Assembly: GCA_003049485.1 (NCBI GenBank)
Contig: PYST01000073.1
Coordinates: 67,833-131,832 of the forward strand
Direction of reading: 5' to 3'
Source of the DNA: Ophioceras dolichostomum
Lineage: Eukaryota; Ascomycota; Sordariomycetes; Magnaporthales; Ophioceraceae
Length of the DNA: 64,000 bases
A model generated the notes under the pieces. That model was not told the origin of the DNA. It ran no database searches and saw nothing but the letters and a program-made list of their open reading frames with translations. Shown here in pieces: positions 1 to 10,187 of this stretch (its first letter is position 1; every line of letters starts with the position of its first letter). The translations under genes and the position numbers were made by a program.

Positions 1-3000
1 TGAGAGGAAGGAAACGGTCTAGGATGAGGGTCCAAGAGACAAGGGACGGCGAAATCCGTAGTGAGATGGATAGAGGTGGGATGGGATTTACCAGGTGCGA
101 TGTGTTTGTTGGTGGCCTGTTCTGTTCTTTTCGAGGGGGAGTGGGAAGTAAGAGTTGGAACAAGCGTGCACTTACAACCCTCGCGCGAGCGTCTGCAGGC
201 AGGCAGATAGACAGCTTGATATACCCCTCGAGTCCTGTCGATGACGACGGCACTGAAAAAGTAAAGGGTCCAGAGGGCGTCAGGATTGTTAGGTTGGTGA
301 GGTAATGGGGTAGCTTCAAGTATTATATATTGACAGGTATGAGACGCCCAGAAGAAAGTATCAGGGGTGGAGGGCTGGCCTTGTATGTGACCTCTCGACG
401 TCTACCAACGCTAATTAGAATTAGAATGCAGCTGTCATCCATGGGACCTCAGCTAGTCGAGATTCCTGTTGGTTGCTCATCGTTGTGCGTACACTTTTTT
501 TTTTATGATTTGTTTTGGCCCCCTCCTTCTCTCCAACGAAAGCAAGGGATGGATGCAGGGCATGCATAGCAATGATCTAATGTTTGTGTGCCAGCCAGGG
601 GCCAGTTGATGGTCACGGCCTCAACGACTTCTGCAGTTACGTCAAAAGGGTGCGGTGGAGAGTGGAGGCGCGACCAGTGCAGACACCCGTGAATAGACGG
701 GATCCAATGAGAAGTTGCCCCTTCTCCAAGATCTGCTAGATCACTTCGTCGTTCCCGTATCGATTTTCACCAGCTTTTTTTTTTTTTTTCAAATGTCTGT
801 TTACTGGGGCCTAGAGGCACACCAACCTGTCCTGTCCGAGACAGTACCGAGGTGAGGGCCGGCAATACTGCCTCCTTCGGGTGTCGCCGACGGGGAGTGG
901 AGGCCTGGAGGGGAGTGGAAATCCTGGAGGTAGCATCGAGGGGCCAACACTAACTTGGCAGCATCGAAAGCACGCCACCGCGGGGTACAAAAACCTGGGG
1001 CAGACTCTGGGGCAAATGTACCCGTGCAGCAGATTTGCGGATGGGGATGAACAGGATTCAGTTGGATTCATTCCTCCATTCTGTTCAATTAGGGAGAAAA
1101 ATGTGGTCTATTGCACATTGACTATTTTCTCTTTCGTGAGCCCTCTCGTATCTCTGTCTTTTTACCTCCTTGTCTCTGCCTTTCTCGGTTCTGCAACTCA
1201 ACCTGGGGTATGAACATACCAGTTTGGAGATGGCCCTGGGAAAACATCATGAGTTTTCGCTTGGCCCCTGAAATATTGGGGTTTGGCCGCAACCCCAATT
1301 GGACTGGAGTGCCTGGATTCAGAGCATGTGGACAGGGACCAGCCCCAGGGTTGTAATGGAGGATGGTGTGGGTGGGCTTTCGAGGACCTCATTCGCTGCT
1401 CCCATCCCTTTTGGTTCCTTCCCCCGCCCAGTAGGCGTCGATCTCGGTGCCAATCTCCCAACTGCCCGAGGTAGCTTGTTGGGAGATATCCAGGCTCGTG
1501 ACACTCGTTTCTGGTGCTGCTTGGCTGGCGTTGTTGCGGACATCTGAAAATCGATATTTGCAGGGTTGTCCATGATCTGCCCTCTCATGCCTCCTCCTTC
1601 CCGGTCTGGACTCCTCCTTTTCAGCTATGTGCATGCTACAGAGTACCACTTACAAGCCGGCTGGGCCCGCATCCGAGCGTCCCAGCTGTCTGTCCTCGAG
1701 ACCGCGAGACTAGGCGCATCTCGAGATGAGTCTCGACTCAGGATAGCAGCATTCTCTGCCGGGGGCAGTGGTACCGTTATTACCCATATCGATGTATGAC
1801 AGCAGAGAAGAGGCGCCAGGGAGATATGTAGGTACATTGGCCTGCCTATCCACCAGCAACGGCATGCGGGATCGATACTAGTGTGGCGCATCTCAAGGGC
1901 GTCTGTTTTCATGGGAATCCCTGGATGCCTGTGGTGCTTGTCAAACTTACTGTGAGTGAGCTGTTGGATGTCGAGCTAACTTAAACCCAACAGACCGAAC
2001 GGTGCGGGCACAACTCAACTGCCCATTGGATAAGACTAGGTGCATGGCCAGACCAGGAGGCGTTGGTGTAATCCAATAGCAGTACAGTCTGGGGGTCCCT
2101 GTGAAGGTTAAGTCGGCCAGCTGAGCTTCTAGTTTCTGCTAAGAAGGCGAAAGGGGCAGGAGGCCAGCCTGAAGCCTAGAGCTCGTGTTTGCAGCTGCCT
2201 TGTAGAAGCCACCGAGAGCTATTTGAAGAACCTTGAAGGGGGAAAAAATTGAAAGGATCCAGGAGCACCGTGAGGCCTCTCTGTGTCACGCCACTGAGCC
2301 TGATGGCTTGCTTACAGGGTGTCAAGTGGTGAGACATCGACTCTCGGCGGTTCTTGTGGTGCATTTAAGGTCGGCCCAATGACAGCATCGTGATGGATGG
2401 ACGACTCTTGGATGCGAGGAAGCCAAATCTACGGCCGTATTAAAAGATTCGTGTGGCGGCCAATGGGTGTGTTGGACCGTGGCCTGGAGGCTAGCTGAAC
2501 ACAAGCAGCCTAATCGTCATTGTTCCACGAGAGATAGCTGAACGGCAATATTTTTTTTCTTACTCCAACGCAAAACAATGCATACACGTACATCTAAAAC
2601 ATTGCACGCTATCCGGGACCTTGGCGGCACCTTTGTGGAGATGTCGATGGGTTCTAAAAGTCTGACATTTGTCGGGCAGGTGGGGACGGGACTATTGGGC
2701 TCAACCAGCGATGTTAGAAGTAGATTTGGGGATAACTAGGTAGGTAGGTAGATAATACGATGCGTCATATGCGGAAATGTGGGAGAATCGAAGAAAAGGG
2801 GCTGGTAAGGATCGGTTGGAGTACGCTTGGACGCCTTGGACGCCTTGGAAGCCTGGAATGTCCGGAATGCCTGGGACGCCTGGAATGCCTTGGAACTGCA
2901 GCATAAGTCAAAGGAGACCATTGTAGCCAGGCTGCCAGAGCATTGCTGTGTCCACCATCCCGACAAACGATCGGGAACGGATATAAAAAATTCAGACGAA

Positions 3001-3090
3001 TGCGCGACATTGACGACACTGTCGTCATCCCGCCAGATCCGATCTTTTGTCAGGCTGCCCAACCCTTCCGTATCTGTAAGCTGTGTCTAA
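1..3090. other. Intergenic region without a supported gene
   Basis: About 3 kb with only short overlapping open frames on both strands, none with family-like sequence or a convincing exon chain. It holds a T-run near 776-790, a degenerate 9-bp minisatellite at 2824-2896 and a TAGGTAGG tract at 2736-2752. The right end probably includes the 3' untranslated region of the lactate dehydrogenase gene that ends at 3091 on the minus strand. Confidence 0.6.
2824..2896. repeat. Degenerate 9-bp minisatellite
   Basis: Roughly eight imperfect 9-bp units of the type GCCTTGGAC / GCCTGGAAT stand in tandem just downstream of the lactate dehydrogenase stop codon. Read on the minus strand they give a collagen-like G-x-P pattern, but that open frame is short and has no other coding support, so this is listed as a repeat only. 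Confidence 0.7.
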
Positions 3091-5344
3091 TCAGATCTTG
3101 GCCTTAGCCCAGAACTGCAGCCCGTCCAGCCCCGCACCGCCATCATATACATCTCGCTCGACCATCCTTGTATTGATCTTGGGTAAACTCAAAAATTCAC
3201 AGTCAGTTTCCATCCAAGTGTGTCCCCTGTCCTGCTTGCCTCGAGATCGGTGCTTTGTATAGGACCTCGTTCCGATAGAGTTTATAGGGTTTTCTAGGGA
3301 AGGATGAGAATGCCCGGGGAAACATGAGGCTTCTAGAGAGCAACAGCTTATACCCGAGGAGATGGAAGGGGAAGAAGAGACGCGGTGGGAGACTTACAAA
3401 GCGGGGCCCCAGATCCTCTACCTTCTTCGCGCCCAAAAGCTTCATACACGTAGCCATCTCGGCGTTAAGGACTGCGGAAATTGTTCCGTGTTGGTTTTCT
3501 TGACTCGTGTCTGTCCAGGTGAGTGCCGTCTGGAGGGAGAGGGCATAAGAGAGGCTGTGGTGTCCAGGGAGGATGGTGATAGGATGGTGATGATGGAATG
3601 GGGGAGGTTAAGGCCTGGGGAGGCCCCAACGCCACTTACTCTCATAGGTCCTCTCGACACCCTTCCAACCCCCAGCGCCGAGACCCCAAAGCGCGGCGCG
3701 GCCCAAGCCCACGGCCTTCGCTCCGAGGCACAGAGCCTTGATAACGTCGGTGCCGCGCTTGATGCCACCGTCTATCCACACCTCGACGTGGTCGAAAACC
3801 TCAGGGCAGTACTTCCGGATCTCGAGCAGGGTATGAACGGCAGGCGGGGCAGTATCCAACGCCCGGCCGCCGTGGTTCGACAGGATCACAGCACGAACAG
3901 TGCCGTACTTGACTGCATACTGCGCCGCAATGTATGCGTCCTCATGTGTCTGCACACCCTTGATGACGATGGGGAGGTCCGTGTGCTTGGCCAGCCACGG
4001 CAGTGTCGTACTCCAGGTGAGGTCGGCCGCTGTGCCCCAGAAGAGCTGCTGGCCCACACCGCCGCCGCCAGGCCTACGGTCCTCGTCCTTGCCGCTCGCT
4101 GCTGCCGCAGTGACTGTGCCCGGACCGCCGTCCCGGGCAAACTGCTGCTTCTCATCGAGCTCGCGCTTGCCCGGCACGGGCGCATCCAGAGTGAGCACGA
4201 TGAACTTGAAGAAGCGACGGAGCTTGTTGATGCGCGCCAGCATGGCCTCGCTCTTGCGGATGTCTGTTTGGACGTACAGCTGCCAGCCGAAGATCTGGCC
4301 CTCGCGAGCGTTCTCGACGATCTGCTCAGGAGTCTGGCTGGCATTGTTGCTGATGATCTGGGCACCGCCGAAGGGCGCTATTCCGCGAGCGATGCCGGCC
4401 TCGCCATCAGGATGGGCCAGCCGCGCCATGGCTGCGGGAGCTACGTACAATGGCGTGCCCACGGAGTGGCCCAGGATCGTCGTTGACAGATCGCAGGTTG
4501 TGCAGTCGACGAAGACGCGCGGCCGCAGAAGGATCGAGCGGAAGACAGCGTTGTTGTAGTTCTTGGAGAACATGTCATCGCCGGCCGAGAAGTAGTAGGC
4601 AAAGCACTTCTGCGACACTTGTTTGCGCGCCACCGCTTCGATCTCGTCCAAGTTGAATAGCGTCTCGAGTGGCGGAGGCGCCTCCTTTGCATCAGCCGTC
4701 AAGCCCGGGATCGAGCCCGAGCCAGCGCCAGCGCCAGAGCCAACATCCGACTTCGCCAGCAGCCGCTTCAGACTCTCCAGGTCGACGGCGCCCAGCTTCG
4801 CGCCGGGTTTGAGGTTCTCCTCCAGCGTGCCTGGAGGATGGATAGGGTCGTACTCCTCAGTCGCATCCCTACCCGAGAGCTGCAAGATGATCTTGGAGCC
4901 GCCCGGGTGCGACTGCAGGAAGTCCGTCACATCGTAGACGTCTCCGTACAGGATCACCCAGCAGCTATCCGTGGACGTATGTTTCGCGACTGCAAGATTG
5001 ATTGCAAGGCTCACGGGTCAGCGTATCCATGAATTGATTGCCTTTCGGCCTGGTAGCTTGTGGGCACGATTGCCTGTCGGCCTGATTTTGCGCGGGCCTT
5101 GCAGCCTGAATTCGCCTCGAGACTGACGTTTGGGGGGTTTCGTGGGATGTTCTGATGTGGGATTCTAGATTTGTGGGCCGAGACCGGCCAGTGTCCGTCC
5201 CCGACCGATCGTGTTGCCTCTCCGACTTTGATCTGCTCTCCGGCCTGCCGTGGTCTCACAAAACAGATATTGGTTGGGGGGAAAGACATCGCCAGTGATC
5301 GCACCACTCAACTCACCTTCTTCGGCGTCGATTGTCTTCGCCAT
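3091..5344 (-). CDS. CYB2: Flavocytochrome b2-type L-lactate dehydrogenase (FMN 2-hydroxyacid dehydrogenase with cytochrome b5 domain)
   Basis: Four exons are inferred: 5317..5344, 3640..4989, 3398..3471 and 3091..3177 (512 aa; all phases close). The first exon encodes MAKTIDAEE and is joined by GTGAGT...TTGCAG to VAKHTSTDSCW. An N-terminal cytochrome b5 domain has the FLQSHPGG haem loop (His37) and a second haem His60 in DPIHPPG. It is followed by the FMN TIM barrel with FGWQLYVQTDI and the active-site LSNHGGRALD segment, where His is the catalytic base. The last two short exons supply EMATCMKLLGAKKVEDLGPRF and INTRMVERDVYDG, the expected C-terminus. Known role of the family: oxidation of L-lactate (or a related 2-hydroxyacid) to the keto acid with electrons passed through haem. 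The model begins almost directly at the b5 domain, so no mitochondrial presequence is visible, unlike yeast Cyb2. Substrate is inferred and a paralogue acting on another hydroxyacid is possible. Confidence 0.88.
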
Positions 5345-6152
5345 TGTTGCCTATTGGCTCCTATCGCGGCTCACCGCGTCGCAAGCAGGTACTAGAGGGA
5401 CCCCTGAGGTTCTTGTCTCGGTCTCCGCGATGAGGGAATCTGGGGAAGTGCTGGGAAAGAAGCTTGAGGTCCTCTAAAGCCCAAATCACAACGAATGTAG
5501 CGCGCCGCAACCGCAATTAGTAACGTGACGAACTCAGTACCCGGCTCGAGTCGATCCAGGGTCGACGGTCGCATTTCCGAACTGATACGAACCTTGCACA
5601 GAACAACCATAAGCGGACACGGCGGAGTCGCCCACCGCTGTGCTTGTGGTCCTCCATCCGCCCCCCATCAACCAACAGCAGCGATCCCCCAATTCACTAT
5701 CCGCTACTACAACGCACTTCAATATCAATGCCAGAACTGTCCCAGAACAGAACACCAACTGCATCGGACACGTTGGACAGCGAAGCAGCCAACCACCCAA
5801 GCCCATTATCACCAAGCCCTCATCCACCTGCCCTCTCGCCATTGGCAGTTTTGCCTGCTGCCTGGGAGTTACCCTCCTTGATATGGCCCGCCCGTTCAAG
5901 CCATTTTGAGTCAGGCCCTCCACAGGAGACAGAATCAACCCCAGAATCCCCGATTATTCCCCGATTCTCCCCCCACACTCCGCTCCATGGCGGCGATGAC
6001 GGCCGAATTTTCGGCGTCTACTGCCCCGAGCCCGGATTTATCATGGTGTAAATGGGCGAAGCTCTGATTCCTAGGTCGAATGCTCTGCTCGTATCTTAGA
6101 TTCGGCCGCAACCGACGGATCCTCCAGGGTCGGGGCAAAAAAACAGATCAAG

Positions 6153-6195
<43 letters not shown>
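6153..6195. repeat. 43-nt poly(A) homopolymer
   Basis: An uninterrupted run of 43 A lies in the intergenic region and is preceded by other A-rich sequence. There is no adjacent coding frame that would make it a retrocopy tail. Its exact length is likely to be unreliable in the assembly. Confidence 0.9.
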
Positions 6196-6200
<5 letters not shown>

Positions 6201-6576
6201 TCGAGATTGACAACTGCAAGGGGGAAGGCCGTAAGCGTGCTTGCATCATCCATCCCACCTTCGTCCGCCGTGGGCCCCTGAGATCACGAGCTATGTCCAC
6301 GCTCCCTCGGTATGACCACACCGGTCCAAGTGATGCAAAGCCAGCCTCTCCCCGGGAGTAAACTGTCCCTATCAGAAGACCCTCAGCCTTGCATGAGACA
6401 ATATGCATGTGAGCCGTGCGACGACCAAAGATTTAGCATTGCGGGTAAGGGTAGTAGAAGCAAGGGGGGCCGCAACCAATGGCTACAGCACTGACAAAAG
6501 GCTCAAGCTGGGTCTCGACAGACAACCTGATCCAAGAATCGTGACGGTTAGTTATCTAACGGTATGCGCCAACCAA

Positions 6577-6602
6577 CCTAGGTAGGTACCTACCTACCTA
6601 GG
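6577..6602. repeat. Dispersed intergenic palindrome (TAGGTAGGTACCTACCTA)
   Basis: Positions 6579-6596 read TAGGTAGGTACCTACCTA, an exact 18-nt palindrome centred on GGTACC, extended by a further CCTAGG. Related copies occur at many other intergenic sites in the window. Confidence 0.85.
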
Positions 6603-7050
6603 GAGATAGATATATGGACTTAATGCACACAGGTTCCACTAGATCGATCATATTAGTTTTGGACAGAATTTCTCTGCATCTCCTCGTGGTTTTTGGTTGC
6701 GCAGGTCACAGACCTCGACTGGATCGTGAGGCGATCAAGCTGTGCCGGGAGGATAGATTGGTGCCAAGGCGGTAGAGTGGGACCGTCCACCATTCATAAC
6801 GACGCCAAGCTCAGCTACTACCCCACCCCCACCACCACCAACAAACAACACACCCGACCCCGACGCATCTACTAGGCACCAGTCCACCAGTCCACGAGAG
6901 CTTCCGTGCCTCGCTGTCTGTCACGCTCAGAGGCTGGCTCGCCGGCCTCCTTGCATGTTTCCAGAAGCATCGTTAAGCCTCTCCTCTGGGCGAGAGACGC
7001 GCCCTGCTGACATCCCAGCCTAGGCACCTACCTTCTGTAAACCATCGACG

Positions 7051-8288
7051 ATGGCGGCCATGGCTGGCAAAAAGCTCCGGGTGCTCTGCTTTGGGGACTC
7101 CCTAACCTCCGGGTATGCCAGCTACGGCATAATTTCCCACCCTTACGAGGAGAAGCTCGCCGAGGCACTCCAGAAGGCCATCCCCGGGCTTGAGGTGGAC
7201 ACAACAGAGGATGGAAGACCTGGAGACATCACCGGTTTCTTCGCGAACCGGATCCAAGAACATTGTCAGTCAGCATTTGCAGATCCGGCCGCAGCCTTAT
7301 CTGCAACCACCAGCACGCCGCGGCACATGGTGGCAAGTCTGAACACTATATACAGATTATGATATCCTAACCTTTCTTTCTGTTACTATTTAGTTGGGCC
7401 GGGTAAACCCAAGTTCGACTGGACCATTATTCTTGGCGGGACAAAGTATGCTGCTGCTCAACTGTGCCCCTGACAACAATCTCGGGACGCCCCCTTTTAT
7501 CCCTTCCTCTCTCGCACACTGACACGCCGATGCGCCATGACAGCGATCTTGCGTACAACTACACACCGGAGACTGTGTTCGAGAACCTCCAGAGGTGTTG
7601 GGACCTGGCCCTCCAGAGCGGAAGCAAAGTCCTAGCCCTGACCGTTCCAGAGGCCGGCATCAAGAGCCGTGCCGACGCGAAACGAGACAAGCTGAACGCT
7701 CTCATCAAGGCTGCAGCTGGCGGCAACCTGTACGTGCGGTAGCGGCCCCCTCCTCGGCCACGACGGCTTCCTTTCTCTAGATTGCTGGGTAGCTGCCTGC
7801 TTGATTGAAACAAGTACTGATCTAAAAGCACCCGCCCCTCCAAAAAAAAAAAATTCAGATTCGTGCACGATCACCACGCCACGGTGCCGTTCTGGTCCAT
7901 GTCGGACGACGACCGTACGCTATACTGGGACGACAACATCCACCTGACGTCCGAGGGATACGATCTGATGGGAGAGGCGATCGCTGCCCGGCTCGTCGAG
8001 ATCTTCGAGGAGCTTGACGGGACCTCTTCTTTTTCTTCTAATAGTGAGCAGAAGAAGAAGCTGAAGGCAGCATCAGCCGAAACCGAAACCGAAACCGCGG
8101 ACTCCTCGACTGCCGGCCCCACGGAGGAGACGACGAAGGCAAGCTCGGCGGCGGTGCCAACGCGTAAGCAGCCTTCCCGCATGGCGAAGGCGTTCAAAGA
8201 CGACGAGATCGTCTTCGAGGAGGAGCAGGGCAACCCGTCCAAGCTGACTAGGGGCTACGTCGTGGTGAGGAAGAAGGACCTTGACTAG
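7051..8288 (+). CDS. GDSL/SGNH-family esterase
   Basis: Four exons: 7051..7264, 7394..7445, 7544..7738 and 7859..8288 (296 aa). Block I is CFGDSLTSGY with the nucleophile serine, GRPGDITGF fits block II, and the spliced GGTNDLAY gives block III with its Asn. DDNIHLTSEGYDLMGE gives block V with the Asp-x-x-His pair. GGTND is created only by splicing exon 2 (ending ACAAA) to exon 3 (starting CGAT). No signal peptide is seen, so an intracellular esterase or lipase-like hydrolase is likely. After the catalytic core there is a low-complexity Lys/Glu/Thr/Ser tail of about 90 residues. The donor at 7739 (GTAGCG) is weak, so that junction is the least certain. The substrate cannot be told from sequence. 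An alternative start is the second ATG at 7060. Confidence 0.85.
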
Positions 8289-8804
8289 GTAGAGCAGGGC
8301 AACAAAGCAAGTAAGCAAGCAAGAGGAGCCGGCGAACAGGACGGAGACAGCGATTCATGATGCTGGATACTAAATTTAGGACGGACGCAATCTCGAGGCG
8401 ACTCAGCAGCGCGGCGCTTGGAGAGCGGGAACCACCCCGCTTCGTGGGCGTTTTTTTGGGTATAGCTTAGGATTTGACATGGGTATTTCCGTAGCCCTTG
8501 GTCTTTGTGATGTTTTTGTAGAGTTGTTATTTTTCAACCCAACGGCCATGTAGCTTTCTATAATACAGCCTCAGAATTGAGTGCGAGAGCCCTTTTGCCT
8601 ACCTACTCTAGGCACCTCGATAGAAAGGTACTATCGAACCTGGTAGACAACCCCTCTCTGTCTAGCAGCCAGCGAGCAAAAGGGGTGCATGTCAGCGAGT
8701 CCCGTCGTAAACCTTGGAAAGAAAGGCAAACAATGTCCTATTAACGCCTGGCTCATCGTTTCATCGTTCGTATCCTGCTCTAAGACAGGCAATCTATCGA
8801 ATAA
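8289..8804. other. Intergenic, convergent 3' ends
   Basis: About 0.5 kb between the stop codons of the esterase gene (+) and csn-4 (-). It should contain both 3' untranslated regions. A CCTACCTACTCTAGGCACC tract near 8598 resembles the dispersed palindrome. Confidence 0.6.
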
Positions 8805-10187
8805 TTAGGCTACCAAGTGAGTGGCAACAAATTCCTGTAGTCAGAAGAGCAGTCAGTGATCAGCTTCCTAGAAGATGTACTCTCGGAATGGCAGTGCGAG
8901 TAGCGAGGAAGAGAAGAGAAGGAAATCCCGGGACCGGCTTTCTTTGCTTACAGGAAACTCCTTTTGCAGGAGGCTGGTGACAAGCTCCACTTCCTCAGCG
9001 AGGCTTTGGACGTTGACATCCCACTGCTTCATCTCCTTGCCAATGGCGACCTGGGCCCTCCCGCCGCCCTTAACGCCGGAGGCCTCGCCGCCCTCGAACC
9101 AGATGACGCGCTCGACCTGGTCGATGCGGCCGACCAGCCGCCCCTGCTCGATCATGCGCGCCGTCGTCTCCTCGGCCCGGTCGCCGTCCAACCCCAAAAG
9201 CTCGCCGAGCTCGTCGAAGCCAATGTTGTCGTACAGCCGGCTGGCGCCGCGCAGGTTATGCTCGATCACGGCCTTCGCCAGCACGGTCGAGCCGTCGGCC
9301 GTGGTGGCCAGCTGGTGCGGCTGCAGGCCCTGCGCGAACTTCTCGACCTCCTGGGGCGCCAGCAGCCGGTCGAGGAACATCTTCTCGAGGATGCTGAACT
9401 CCTCCTGGCCGGCGGCGCGGTCGTCGCGGTAAAGGCGGCCGAGCGCGCGGCTCCGCTGCGGGCCCGCGGGGGCTAGGATCGCGCACTTGATGGCCATGCT
9501 CAGCGTGTGCAGGCGCTCCTCCTCGCTGACGTAGGGCAGGAGGCTGATCTCGTGGTACGCGTGGCTGGCAGGCAGGAACTCGCGGCGCGAGTCGTTGACG
9601 CGGGCCTGCGACAGCTTGAAGTGCAGGTTGAGGTCGCGGTCCGCGACCTTGAAGATGACGTTCTTGACCCGGTTGAGGTACTGGCCGGCCCCGACGCTGT
9701 CGTCGGCCTCGAGGTAGTTGCGAACGATGCGGATCCAGACACGGACGGACTCCTCGTCAGTAGCGCGCCGCTGGCTCGTGTCCAAGGGGATCTCGGCCAG
9801 CGTCTTGGCCGCCGCGACCCAGTCCTCGTTGTACTCGTGCGCGGTGGCGACCGTGTCGCGCAGGGCGCTCGCTTGCTCCATATAGCTCGCGGCCGTCTGC
9901 ACGTTGTCGCCCAGCCGGCGCATCGTGTGCTTCCCGACCTCGATCCACATGTCCTTGTTCTCGAGCGACTTGACGGTGGCGATGAAGCGCGTCAGCACGG
10001 ACTGGGTGGCCACGATGCCCAATGAGGCGTCGAAGACGGCGTCGACGATGGCTAGCAGGTCGGCGGTGGCCGTGGCCACGGAGGAGTAAGTCTTGAAGTT
10101 GTCCAGCAGCGTCTCATAAGCTGGACCCTTGTTGTCGGCCAGCCCCGCGATCTGGCCCAGGGCCTCGGTGAGCTTGGCCGACGCCAT
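8805..10187 (-). CDS. csn4: COP9 signalosome complex subunit 4
   Basis: Exon 1 is 8952..10187 and a tiny last exon is 8805..8834 (10 codons including the stop), giving 421 aa. The sequence matches the PCI-domain subunit CSN4: an N-terminal helical repeat region including TSQRRATDEESVRVWIRIV and RNYLEADD, then the PCI winged-helix part with GLDGDRAEETTARMI and RIDQVERVIWFE, ending in a helical tail. The long open frame runs past a clear donor (GTAAGC at 8951). Using it, with the branch-like CTGACT and CTACAG acceptor, changes the end to KEFPEFVATHLVA, which fits the family better than the run-on tail. In the known complex the signalosome removes NEDD8 from cullins. It acts in the nucleus and cytoplasm, and in filamentous fungi it influences development and light responses. 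Confidence 0.93.

Larger units (their letters stand above)
5345..7050. other. Divergent promoter region between dehydrogenase and esterase genes
   Basis: The two flanking genes are transcribed away from each other. The interval holds a 43-nt A homopolymer at 6153-6195 and the perfect palindrome at 6579-6596. Nothing in it looks coding. Confidence 0.6.

Noticed and set aside
3362..4486. 374-codon plus-strand open frame
   Set aside because: It is antisense to the lactate dehydrogenase exons and arises from their GC-rich codon pattern; no family features.
6153..6195. Poly(A) run as a retroposon tail
   Set aside because: No upstream coding remnant or flanking target-site duplication is visible.
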